Shown: one piece after another, positions 8,578-15,911 of the stretch
Position numbering within the stretch: the first letter of the stretch is position 1
How the letters are laid out: every line of letters begins with the position of its first letter
Source of the DNA: DASVDE01 sp035558955
GTDB taxonomy: Bacteria; Actinomycetota; Thermoleophilia; Solirubrobacterales; 70-9
Direction of reading: 5' to 3'
DNA: 26,274 bases
NCBI GenBank assembly: GCA_035558955.1
Contig: DATMBX010000163.1
Location: forward strand, 1 to 26,274
Program-made: the position numbers and the translations under genes
The notes under the pieces: model-generated
Databases searched by the model: none
Told to the model about the DNA's origin: nothing
The model's input: the letters and a program-made list of their open reading frames with translations, nothing else

Positions 8578-9525
8578 TCAGCCGATGGCTTCCGGCGTCA
8601 GCTCGGAAGAGCGATCGTGCGGCGGGCCCTCGCCCTTCTCCGCTTCCCGCTCGGCCCTGCGCGCGCCCCACCAGCGCGGGAACCAGATCAGCAGAGCGAG
8701 GCCGATGCCGGCGACGGCGGCCGCGATCGGCCAGACCATCGGATCGCCCTTCTGCACGGTGACCACGCCCGAGGCGACGAGAACCACCCCGAGCGCCGTG
8801 CGCAGGAAGCCGGTCGGCGCCCGGGCGGCGAAGTGCGAGCCGACGATCACCCCGGGAATCGAGCCGATCAGGATGTTGCCGGCGAGGATGAAATCGACAT
8901 TGCCGCCGACCCAGTGGGCGATGCCCGCCGCCCAGAGCAGAATCGCGGCGTGGAAGACGTCTGTGCCGACGACTTTTTTCGGCGCGAGGCGGAAGACGGC
9001 GATCAGCAGGATCGCGATCACGGTGCCCGAACCGGCCGAGGTGATGCCGATCACGAACCCGGTGGTAGCGCCGATCGCCACCGCGGCGACTTTGTGACGG
9101 CGCTTCAACTCGAAGTCGTCGCGCTCCTCGATCAGATTGCTGAGGATCAGCGCCCGCGCGAGCGTGATGATCCCGACCATCAGCAGAGTGCCGCCGAGCA
9201 GCGCGTAGACGATCGAGTCGAGCTCCTCCTCGCCGATCTTGCTCTGCAGGATGGAGATCGCCCAGACCCCGGCGACCGAGGCGGGGACGCTGCCGGCCGC
9301 GAGCCAGAGCGAGAGACCCATGTTGACCGTGCCCATCCGCAGGTGGCGCCAGCCGCCGACGGTCTTGGTGACCGCCGCGTAGAAGATGTCCGTGCCGATC
9401 GCGGTCACCGGCTTGACCCCGAAGAGCAGGATCAGCAGCGGCGTCATCAGCGTGCCGCCGCCCATGCCGGTCATGCCGACCATTGCCCCGATGCCGAAGC
9501 CGAAGATGATGATTGCCGGGTCCAT
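8578..9525 (-). CDS. TauE/SafE (TSUP) family membrane transporter
   Basis: A 315-residue inner-membrane protein with about eight membrane segments in two related halves. The first repeat has GIGAMVGMTGMGGGTLMTPLL followed by AIGTDIFYAAVTK, and the second has GATTGFVIGITSAGSGT followed by VGTDVFHAAILL; these paired Gly-rich loops are the TSUP hallmark. Family members export sulfite, sulfoacetate or other organosulfur anions. The ATG at 9525 has GGAAAA upstream; the open frame runs on for another 377 codons, but that stretch is antisense to the ABC ATPase and is not coding. An Rrf2 regulator without cysteines follows, which favours a sulfur-linked substrate. The 75-bp divergent gap to the ABC operon holds an inverted repeat. 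Confidence 0.92.
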   Translation of the reverse strand: MDPAIIIFGFGIGAMVGMTGMGGGTLMTPLLILLFGVKPVTAIGTDIFYAAVTKTVGGWRHLRMGTVNMGLSLWLAAGSVPASVAGVWAISILQSKIGEEELDSIVYALLGGTLLMVGIITLARALILSNLIEERDDFELKRRHKVAAVAIGATTGFVIGITSAGSGTVIAILLIAVFRLAPKKVVGTDVFHAAILLWAAGIAHWVGGNVDFILAGNILIGSIPGVIVGSHFAARAPTGFLRTALGVVLVASGVVTVQKGDPMVWPIAAAVAGIGLALLIWFPRWWGARRAEREAEKGEGPPHDRSSELTPEAIG

Positions 9526-9554
9526 CTGTTTTCCGCGCGGCTGCTTATCGACTT

Positions 9555-9575
9555 TCCTGACTGCTTTGGTCAGGA
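9555..9575. promoter_or_regulatory. Inverted repeat in divergent promoter region
   Basis: TCCTGAC, seven bases (TGCTTTG), then GTCAGGA: 7-bp perfect arms. It lies in the 75-bp gap between the divergent TauE/SafE gene and the ABC transporter operon, 30 bp from one start and 25 bp from the other. It could be the binding site of the Rrf2 regulator or of another dimeric protein; nothing identifies which. Confidence 0.45.
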
Positions 9576-9600
9576 GCGCGGAGTGCGCCAGGATACCAAG

Positions 9601-10416
9601 ATGCCCACGGAAGCCAGTGAATTCGCCACCGCGGGCACATCGCCTGCCGAGGGGGCCCCCGGAGCCACCATCTCGATCCGCGGCCTGCGGCACTCCTACG
9701 GGGAACTGCGGACGATCGAGCGGTTCGACCTGAAGGTGGAGGCGCATGAGGTTCTGGGGGTCGTGGGGCCGTCCGGCTGCGGCAAGTCGACACTGCTGGA
9801 ATTGGTCTCGGGCCTGCTGGAGCCCGAAGGCGGGAGGGTCGAAGTCGGCGGCGCCGGCGAGCCCGACGCTCGCCTCGCCCGCTGCGCCTACATGCCCCAG
9901 CGCGACCTGCTGCTGCCCTGGTTCGACGCGATCGACAACGCCGCGCTGGCGCTGCGCAACGGCGGCGCCGGGCGATCCGAGGCGAGGTCCGAGGCGTGGC
10001 GGCTGTTCGAACGCTTCGGCCTGGGGGGATTCGAGCGCGCCCGTCCCGCGGAGCTCTCGGGCGGGATGCGCCAGCGAGTCGCCTTCCTGCGCACGCTGCT
10101 TTCCGGCAAGCCGGTCCTCGCTCTCGACGAGCCCTTCGCCTCGCTCGACGCGATCACCCGAGCGGAGATGCAGGGCTGGCTGGCGGGGGCGCTCGGCGCC
10201 GATCCTCGCACCGTCGTCCTCGTCACCCACGATGTCGAGGAGGCGCTCTACCTCTCCGACCGAGTCGTCGTGCTCTCGCCCCGCCCGGCCCGAGTCGTCG
10301 CCGAGTTGCGCCCCCCCACTCCCCGCCCCTCGGATCGCGACGCCGCGGTGACCGACCCTGCTTTCGTGGCGGTGCGCGAGCAAGCCCTCCACGCCCTGCG
10401 AGGAGGCCCCAAATGA
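9601..10416 (+). CDS. ABC transporter ATP-binding protein (ThiZ/SsuB/TauB type)
   Basis: The 271-residue ATPase that powers the importer encoded with the next two genes. Walker A GPSGCGKST, Q-loop YMPQRDLLLPW, signature LSGGMRQR, Walker B VLALDEPFASLD, and the H-loop histidine in VLVTHDVEEALYLSDR are all intact. The MPQRDLLLPW form is typical of the nitrate/sulfonate/taurine/pyrimidine importer subfamily. The first 20 residues are an Ala/Gly-rich extension. ATG at 9601 follows AGGA by seven bases. A family A palindrome begins three bases after the stop and separates this gene from the permease gene, which may lower permease expression relative to the ATPase. Substrate assignment rests on the binding protein two genes downstream. 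Confidence 0.93.
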   Translation: MPTEASEFATAGTSPAEGAPGATISIRGLRHSYGELRTIERFDLKVEAHEVLGVVGPSGCGKSTLLELVSGLLEPEGGRVEVGGAGEPDARLARCAYMPQRDLLLPWFDAIDNAALALRNGGAGRSEARSEAWRLFERFGLGGFERARPAELSGGMRQRVAFLRTLLSGKPVLALDEPFASLDAITRAEMQGWLAGALGADPRTVVLVTHDVEEALYLSDRVVVLSPRPARVVAELRPPTPRPSDRDAAVTDPAFVAVREQALHALRGGPK

Positions 10417-10418
10417 TG

Positions 10419-10465
10419 TTCCGCTGCGACTTTTCCTCGATATGCAAGGAAAAGTCGCAGCGGAA
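10419..10465. repeat. Family A palindrome, copy 2
   Basis: A perfect 19-bp inverted repeat (arm starts TTCCGCTGCGACTTTTCCT) with the 9-nt loop CGATATGCA. It occupies nearly the whole gap between the ABC ATPase stop (10416) and the permease GTG (10484). Compared with copy 1, the inner arm changes from TTATCCC to TTTTCCT with matching changes in the other arm. An ATG in the loop (10442) is in frame with the permease but would be buried. Confidence 0.88.
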
Positions 10466-10483
10466 GCTTGGGGGCGACCCGCC

Positions 10484-11236
10484 GTGAAACGCTGGGGCCT
10501 GCCCTTGCTGCTCGTTGCGATCCTGGTGGGGATCTGGCAGGTTGCCGCCACGACCGGGGCGATCGCGGATGCGCTGCGGCTCGAGGACTTCCTCGTCCCA
10601 TCCCCTTCGGAGATCGCCTCCTCGCTGTGGGAGAACCGCTCGCTGCTCGCTGACAACGCCTGGGTGACGCTGAAGGAAGTCCTGCTCGGCTTTGGCTGCG
10701 CGCTCGTCGCCGGGCTCTCCTTCGCGGTCGCCCTGCATCTCTCAGAGACGCTGCGCCGCGCCGCTTACCCCCTGCTGGTCGCCTCGCAGACGATCCCGAT
10801 CATCGTCATCGCGCCGATCCTGGTCGTCTGGTTCGGCTACGGGATCGGCCCGAAGCTCGGCATCGTCGCCCTGATCTGCTTCTTCCCGATCACCGTCAAC
10901 ACCCTCGACGGGTTGCGCTCGGTCGACCCCGACGCGATCAAGATGATGCGCACTCTCGACGCCTCTCGCCGGCAGATCTTCATCCGAGTGGAGGCGCCGA
11001 CAGCGCTGCCCTACGTTTTCAGCGGCGCCAAGATCGCCGTGGCGGTGGCGGTGATCGGCGCGGTCTTCGGCGAGTGGGCCGGCTCGAGCTCCGGACTCGG
11101 CCACCTGATGCTCCAGGACAACGCCCAGCTGGAGACGGCTCGGCTGTTCGCCGCGGTGGTCGTCCTCTCGGCGATTGCGGTCGCCCTCTTCGGCCTGCTG
11201 GCACTCGCGGAGCGCCGCATCGTCACTTGGCGATAG
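10484..11236 (+). CDS. ABC transporter permease (ThiX/SsuC/TauC type)
   Basis: A 250-residue inner-membrane permease with about six membrane segments. The binding-protein-dependent transport signature (EAA loop) is seen as RTLDASRRQIFIRVEAPTAL, followed by PYVFSGAKIAVAVAVIGAVFGEW, which is typical of this subfamily (quoted in two pieces: PYVFSGAKIAV and AVAVIGAVFGEW). I take the GTG at 10484, with GGGGG about nine bases upstream. An ATG at 10442 would add 14 residues encoded by the palindromic repeat and lies in its loop. The gene is flanked by its ATPase and its substrate-binding lipoprotein, nine bases downstream. Confidence 0.92.
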   Translation: MKRWGLPLLLVAILVGIWQVAATTGAIADALRLEDFLVPSPSEIASSLWENRSLLADNAWVTLKEVLLGFGCALVAGLSFAVALHLSETLRRAAYPLLVASQTIPIIVIAPILVVWFGYGIGPKLGIVALICFFPITVNTLDGLRSVDPDAIKMMRTLDASRRQIFIRVEAPTALPYVFSGAKIAVAVAVIGAVFGEWAGSSSGLGHLMLQDNAQLETARLFAAVVVLSAIAVALFGLLALAERRIVTWR

Positions 11237-11245
11237 AAACCCGGC

Positions 11246-12268
11246 ATGAACTCACCTCGAATCCCGGCCCTCGCCACTGTCCTCGCCCTCGTCGCCCTCT
11301 CCCTCGGCCTCGCGGCTTGCGGCGAGAAGAGCGAGGACGCCAGCGTAGAAACCCAACCGTTCAGCCTGACGCTCGACTTCTATCCCAACCCCGACCACGC
11401 CGGGATCTACATGGCGCAGAAGCTCGGATACTTCCGCGATGCCGGGCTCGACGTCTCGATCGTGACCCCCTCGGACCCCGCGGCGCCGATCAAGCAGGTC
11501 GCCGCCGGGCAGACCGACCTGGCGATCTCCTACGAGCCAGAGGTCGTGCTAGCTCACGAAAAGGGCCTCGACACGATCGCGGTCGGGGCGCTGGTAGACC
11601 GGCCGCTGACCTCGATGATCTGGCTGAAGGAATCGGGGATCAGGGGCATCGGCGACCTGCGCGGCAAGACGATCGCCACGGCGGGCATTCCCTACCAGGA
11701 CGCCTATCTGAAGACGATCCTCTCCCGCGCCAACCTCTCTCCCGCCGACGTGAAGACGGTCAACGTCGGCTTCGGCCTGCTGCCGGCGATCCTCGGCGGC
11801 AGAGCCCAGGCGATGCTCGGCGGCTTCCGCAACGTCGAGGGGGTGGACCTGCGCTTGCGCGGCAAGGACCCCGTCGTCACCCCGGTCGACCAGCTCGGCG
11901 TCCCCACCTACGACGAACTGGTGCTGGTCGCCAACCGCGAGCGCCTGGCAGAGGATCCCGAGGCGGTCCGCCTCTTCATCGCGGCCCTGGCACGCGGCAC
12001 CGCCGCCGCGGTGAAGAGCCCGGACGCGACCACCAGAGCACTGCTCAAAGCCAATCCGGCACTCGACCCCAGACTGACCGCCGCCGAGGTGGCGGCGACG
12101 CTGCCGCTGCTCGAGGGGAGCGACCCGGCCCAGCCCTTCGGCTTCATGGACCCGGCGCGCTGGAGCGAGTTCGTCGGCTGGATGCGCGACAACGAGCTGA
12201 TCGCCTCGCTGCCCCAGCCCCCGCAGCTGCTCAGCAACGATTACCTGCCGGGCACGATCCCCGAGTAG
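11246..12268 (+). CDS. Substrate-binding lipoprotein, ThiY/THI5-like
   Basis: A 340-residue extracytoplasmic binding protein. Residues 1-25 are a lipoprotein signal peptide with the lipobox LAAC, cleaved before Cys. The mature start LTLDFYPNPDHAGIYMAQKLGYF is the signature of the NMT1/THI5-like family (given here in parts: LDFYPNPDHAG and YMAQKLGYF), whose transported members bind pyrimidine precursors of thiamine such as formylaminopyrimidine. The later GLLPAILGGRAQAMLGG stretch also fits. Because it has a signal peptide it is a binding protein and not the Thi5 enzyme. No TPP riboswitch is seen upstream of the operon, so thiamine control is unproven; related families bind riboflavin or other heterocycles. 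The last 28 bases overlap the end of the convergent GGDEF-EAL gene. Confidence 0.9.
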   Translation: MNSPRIPALATVLALVALSLGLAACGEKSEDASVETQPFSLTLDFYPNPDHAGIYMAQKLGYFRDAGLDVSIVTPSDPAAPIKQVAAGQTDLAISYEPEVVLAHEKGLDTIAVGALVDRPLTSMIWLKESGIRGIGDLRGKTIATAGIPYQDAYLKTILSRANLSPADVKTVNVGFGLLPAILGGRAQAMLGGFRNVEGVDLRLRGKDPVVTPVDQLGVPTYDELVLVANRERLAEDPEAVRLFIAALARGTAAAVKSPDATTRALLKANPALDPRLTAAEVAATLPLLEGSDPAQPFGFMDPARWSEFVGWMRDNELIASLPQPPQLLSNDYLPGTIPE

Positions 12269-14538
12269 CTCGGCAGGCCTTCGCGCAACAGGCCCGCGAT
12301 CTTCTCCGGCGGCAACGCCCGGGAGAAGAGATGGCCCTGCGCGTAGTCGCAACCGAGGCGACGCAGCTCGGAGAGCTGGACCTCGTTCTCGACGCCCTCG
12401 GCGATCACGTCCAGGGAGAGGGCGCGCGCCATGCCGATGACCGCCTCGACGATCGCCGTCCGCTCCTGCTCGATCCCGAGCGCGTCGACGAAGGAGCGGT
12501 CGATCTTCAGCGCGTCGAAGGGGAAGCGGTTCAGGTAGGCCAGGGAGGAATATCCGGTGCCGAAGTCGTCGAGGACGAGGCGGACGCCGATCTCGCTGAG
12601 CGCCTCCAGGGTGGCGATCGCGGTGGCGGACTCCTCGACCAGGACGCTCTCGGTGATCTCCAGCCGCAGATTCACCGGGTCGAGGCCGGTGCGAGCGAGG
12701 ACCTCGGCGATCGCCGCCGGAAGGTCGCGATGGGCGACCTGCCGGGCCGAGAGGTTGACGGCGATGTCCAGGGGCCGCGCGTCGGGACGCTCCTCGTGCC
12801 ACTCGAGAATCTGGCGACAGGCGGCCTCCTGGACCCAACCGCCGATCGGCTCGATCAACCCGCTGTCCTCGGCGACCGAGACGAAATCACCCGGATCGAG
12901 TAGGCCACGCTCGGGATGGCGCCAGCGCACGAGGGCCTCCAAGCCGGTGATCTCGCCGCTGGCCAGCGCGATCACCGGCTGATAGTGAAGCTCCAGCTCG
13001 TCGCGCTCGATGGCATGGCGCAGCTCGCGCTCGACTTCGAGCCGGCGCGTCGCCCGCGCCCGCATCTCGGCGTCGAAAAGCTCGCAGCGGGCCCGGCCCC
13101 GCTCCTTCGCTCTGTACATGGCGGCATCGGCGTCGCGGATAAGCAGCTCGGCGTCGATCAGATCCCGTCCCGTCGGTCGCGCGACGGCGATGCCGACGCT
13201 GGCGGTGACGAAGTGCTCCACCCCGTCCAACTCATATGGCTCGGCGAAGGCGGTGGCGACCCGATCGCCGATCGCGACCGCCTCCTCTTCGTCGGCGAGG
13301 CGGTCGACGAGGACGCCGAACTCGTCGCCTCCGAAACGAGCGACCAGGTCGCCCGGCCGCAGGTGGGTGCGCAGGCGCGGCGCGACCGCGCGCAGCAGCT
13401 CGTCGCCGGCGTGGTGGCCCATGCTGTCGTTGATCAGCTTGAAGTGGTCGAGGTCGAGGAAGAGCACCCCGACCGGGGATCTCGAGCCGGCGGCCCGGCC
13501 CAACGCATCGTTCAACGCGTCGATGAAGCTGAGTCGGTTGGGAAGCCCGGTGAGCGCGTCGTGCAGGACGCGGTGGCGCAGCGCCTGGTCGGCGGCGTGG
13601 CGCTCGATCGCGTCGGCCAGAACGTTGGCCGCCGCCTGCACGAAGTGGACGTCCTGCGGGGTGAAGCGGTTCGGCTCGACCGAGTGGACGTCGAGCACGC
13701 CGAACGGGTGCTCCTTGCCGTCGATGACGACGGCAAGGCTGCTGCCAAAGCCGAGCACCCGCAGCGCGGGCGGCATCGTGAAGCGTCCCTCGCTGGACCA
13801 ATCGTCGACGATCACGTGCAGGCCGGACTCCAGGGCGGCGCCGGCGTGAGAGTCCGGCGTGGCGGAAACGCGGCGGCTCACCCCCGGCATCCGGCCATCG
13901 AGGCCGGCGCGCAGGTTGAGGCGACGGCCGTCGCGGCCGACCTCCCAGATGCAAGCCGCGGAAACGCCCTCGATCCCGCCGACCAGTGAGACCGCGGCCT
14001 CCATCAGCGCGTCGGGATCGTCCGCCTGCAGGGCACGCTCGCCGAGCTTGGCGATTGCGGCCTGCTGGGTGGCGGCGCGCTTCAGCTCCTGCTCGGCGAT
14101 TTTGCGCTCGGTGATGTCGTAGAGGACGCCGTGCCAAACCGGGATTCCTTCGTCGTCGGGCTCGAGCACCGCCTCGTCGAGAATCCAGACGACGTTGCCG
14201 TCGCGGGTAAGCATCCGGTAGTCGATCGGGGGCGGGTTGCGCTCGCCGATGGTTTCCCTCGTTTCCTGGGAGAGGGCCCGCTCGCGATCCTCGGGGTGGA
14301 GCAGCTTCGCCCACAACTCCGGATCGGCGACCCAATCCTCGGGGCGGTAGCCGAGGATCTCCTCGACCTGGGGGCTGACGTAGCGCCAGCGCCCATGCTC
14401 TCCGAGCTCCGAGGTGTAGACGATCGCCGGCAACCGCTCGACGAGCGCGCGGTAGTCCTCACCGCCAGAAGCAATCTGGTCGATGAACTCGTTGACCTTT
14501 TCGTCGGGCCAGCTCCCACCCCGCGTCACGCGCTCCAT
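12241..14538 (-). CDS. PAS-GAF-GGDEF-EAL cyclic-di-GMP signalling protein
   Basis: A 765-residue cytoplasmic protein that can both make and break c-di-GMP. Order: PAS with PAC (about residues 25-145; WRYVSPQVEEILGY, then VWHGVLYDITERK), GAF (about 165-315), GGDEF (about 325-490) and EAL (about 505-755). The cyclase motif RFGGDEF is intact, and RPGD five residues before it matches the product-inhibition I-site. The EAL domain keeps GLEALVRW, NLSARQV, LEITES, DDFGTGYSSL and AEGVEN, so the phosphodiesterase may also work. There are no membrane segments. ATG at 14538 is preceded by two in-frame GTG codons that could also serve. The stop overlaps the convergent binding-protein gene by 28 bases. 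Confidence 0.95.
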   Translation of the reverse strand: MERVTRGGSWPDEKVNEFIDQIASGGEDYRALVERLPAIVYTSELGEHGRWRYVSPQVEEILGYRPEDWVADPELWAKLLHPEDRERALSQETRETIGERNPPPIDYRMLTRDGNVVWILDEAVLEPDDEGIPVWHGVLYDITERKIAEQELKRAATQQAAIAKLGERALQADDPDALMEAAVSLVGGIEGVSAACIWEVGRDGRRLNLRAGLDGRMPGVSRRVSATPDSHAGAALESGLHVIVDDWSSEGRFTMPPALRVLGFGSSLAVVIDGKEHPFGVLDVHSVEPNRFTPQDVHFVQAAANVLADAIERHAADQALRHRVLHDALTGLPNRLSFIDALNDALGRAAGSRSPVGVLFLDLDHFKLINDSMGHHAGDELLRAVAPRLRTHLRPGDLVARFGGDEFGVLVDRLADEEEAVAIGDRVATAFAEPYELDGVEHFVTASVGIAVARPTGRDLIDAELLIRDADAAMYRAKERGRARCELFDAEMRARATRRLEVERELRHAIERDELELHYQPVIALASGEITGLEALVRWRHPERGLLDPGDFVSVAEDSGLIEPIGGWVQEAACRQILEWHEERPDARPLDIAVNLSARQVAHRDLPAAIAEVLARTGLDPVNLRLEITESVLVEESATAIATLEALSEIGVRLVLDDFGTGYSSLAYLNRFPFDALKIDRSFVDALGIEQERTAIVEAVIGMARALSLDVIAEGVENEVQLSELRRLGCDYAQGHLFSRALPPEKIAGLLREGLPSYSGIVPGR

Positions 14539-14570
14539 CACCACGCCTATCGACAGATCGGCGAGTCTCT

Positions 14571-15473
14571 TTAGAAACTAGCGCTGAGCGTCGCGGCGAG
14601 GCCGCGAAAGGGGGCGTAGGGGGCGTAGAACTCTTCGACTTCCTCGATCGTCGCGCGGCGTCCCAAACGAGCCAGCCGGCCGACCAGCTTCAGGTACGTG
14701 AGGTCGCCGGCGGGCAGCGCATCGTGATCGCCGCGACCGTAGAAGCCGAGGCACTGAACCGTCCAAGGGCCGACCTCCGGGATTGAGAGCAGGCGGCGGT
14801 CGACGGCGGGGTCGGCGGGGTCGCAACGGCCGCCGTCGACCTCGCGAGCCACAGCCCGCAAGGCGATCGCCCGGCGCAGCGCCAGCCCCATCGACTCCAG
14901 TTCGGCCGGGGCGCGGCCGGCGATCGTCGGGGGGGTGGGAACGTCTCGCAGCCCTTCGCGCTCTTCTCCCAGCCGCAGGCCCCAGCGGCCGACGATGCGA
15001 CGCTGGATCCTCGCGGCTCGCTCCCACTCGATCAGCTGCTTGACGATCGCCCAGGCAAGCGCCTCCCAGGGCCAGGGCCTGCGGTGGGGACGGAAGTGGG
15101 GGCGGCGGCGCAAGAGCGGCCCGAGCAGGGGATCCCGGCGAAAGCGGCGGTGGAACTCACCGAGATCCTCATCCACCCCCAGCGCGAAGCGCACCCGCTC
15201 GAGCGCCCGCTCAAGCTGCGCCGGGCCGGCGACTCGCGATGGAAGCGGCGAAGCGGGGCAGGGCGCCGCGACCGACGCCGGGTCGACCGCCTCGGCGCGA
15301 AGGAGAATCCGGTCGGCGGCGGGCTGCCAAGCGCGGGTCAGCACGGGGCTGCCCTCGACGTGCAGTAGGCGGGTGGCGACGCCGCCCTCGATCCGCATCA
15401 CCCGATCCTCGCCTCCGCTGCGCGGCATCCTGAAGGGTGAAGCCGGCCGTGCCTCTACCTCGAGCGATCTCAC
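14571..15473 (-). CDS. AlkA-like DNA glycosylase (HhH-GPD family)
   Basis: A 300-residue base-excision repair enzyme that probably removes alkylated purines. The helix-hairpin-helix is seen as LLSIPEVGPWTVQCLGFYG and the catalytic Asp in LPAGDLTYLKLVGRL, the order and spacing of the HhH-GPD fold (GVGPWTA followed by PxxD). The first 90 residues resemble the AlkA N-terminal domain; WPWEALAWAIVKQLI is the conserved helix entering the catalytic domain. GTG at 15473 overlaps the stop of the small upstream membrane-protein gene (GTGA), so they are coupled. The Ada/alkylation regulon cannot be judged from the window. Confidence 0.88.
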   Translation of the reverse strand: MRSLEVEARPASPFRMPRSGGEDRVMRIEGGVATRLLHVEGSPVLTRAWQPAADRILLRAEAVDPASVAAPCPASPLPSRVAGPAQLERALERVRFALGVDEDLGEFHRRFRRDPLLGPLLRRRPHFRPHRRPWPWEALAWAIVKQLIEWERAARIQRRIVGRWGLRLGEEREGLRDVPTPPTIAGRAPAELESMGLALRRAIALRAVAREVDGGRCDPADPAVDRRLLSIPEVGPWTVQCLGFYGRGDHDALPAGDLTYLKLVGRLARLGRRATIEEVEEFYAPYAPFRGLAATLSASF

Positions 15474-15727
15474 CGCCCGAGCAGGTGGACGTCGACCAGG
15501 AAGGAGCGGCTGGCGACGACGTTGTCCCGTCCGCGGCGGCGGCCGAGCCGCTTGCCGGAACGCTTGCCGGAGCCGACCGCGCGAACCGCCGCCACCGTGG
15601 CGGCGCCGGCGAGGACCCCGCCCACAGCAGCTATCGCGGCCGTCCGCGCCTCGCGGATGGCAAGCGCATTCGAGGTCTCTCGCTCCAGGACCCGTACCCG
15701 AACCGGCTCAAGCTCGAACTCGCTCAC
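15470..15727 (-). CDS. Hypothetical small single-pass membrane protein
   Basis: An 85-residue protein I do not recognise. An acidic N-terminus (SEFELEPVRVRVLERE) leads to one Ala/Gly/Val-rich membrane segment at about residues 29-50, then a strongly basic stretch (KRSGKRLGRRRGR) and a short hydrophobic tail. The start is GTG at 15727; the frame stays open back to 16030, but that part crosses the family B hairpin and the end of the GNAT gene and is unlikely to be coding. Its stop overlaps the GTG start of the glycosylase gene. The basic tail after the membrane segment suggests the C-terminus is cytoplasmic and may touch nucleic acid or phospholipid. Existence as a gene is fairly likely because of the coupling. 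Confidence 0.6.
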   Translation of the reverse strand: MSEFELEPVRVRVLERETSNALAIREARTAAIAAVGGVLAGAATVAAVRAVGSGKRSGKRLGRRRGRDNVVASRSFLVDVHLLGR

Positions 15728-15797
15728 CGAGCCGACTGTAGCGATGCGATCAGCGCAATCTATTGCCAAGGCCGGAAACTGCGCTGTTAACCGACCG

Positions 15798-15911
15798 AGA
15801 ACCCATCCCGGTAGGGGTGGAGCGTCTTGTACTTTTTCGCGACCAACCATCGTCGGTAGCCGCAAACGAACCTCGAAAAAGTTAAGCGGAACCCCTACCG
15901 GGATGGGTTCT
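15798..15911. repeat. Family B long bulged hairpin, copy 2
   Basis: Outer arms 15798-15818 and 15891-15911 are a perfect 21-bp inverted repeat; inner arms ACTTTTTCG and CGAAAAAGT match copy 1 exactly, as do GGAGCGTCTTGT and TTAAGCGGA between them. The centre differs from copy 1. The outermost bases also differ (AGAACCC here against GGGCC), but each remains paired to its own partner arm. The stop codon of the GNAT gene (15897-15895) lies inside the right arm. Confidence 0.85.

Noticed and set aside
8617..9600. Long plus-strand open frame running into the ABC ATPase
   Set aside because: It is antisense to the TauE/SafE gene, is rich in Arg, Asp and Gln as expected for a GC-rich shadow frame, and recognisable ATPase sequence begins only after the ATG at 9601.
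9526..9600. TPP riboswitch before the ThiXYZ-like operon
   Set aside because: I find no CUGAGA-type thi-box core, and the space is too short for the aptamer.
12241..12268. Frameshift or mis-assembly where the binding-protein and GGDEF-EAL genes overlap
   Set aside because: Both proteins end naturally; a 28-base convergent overlap is normal in dense GC-rich genomes.
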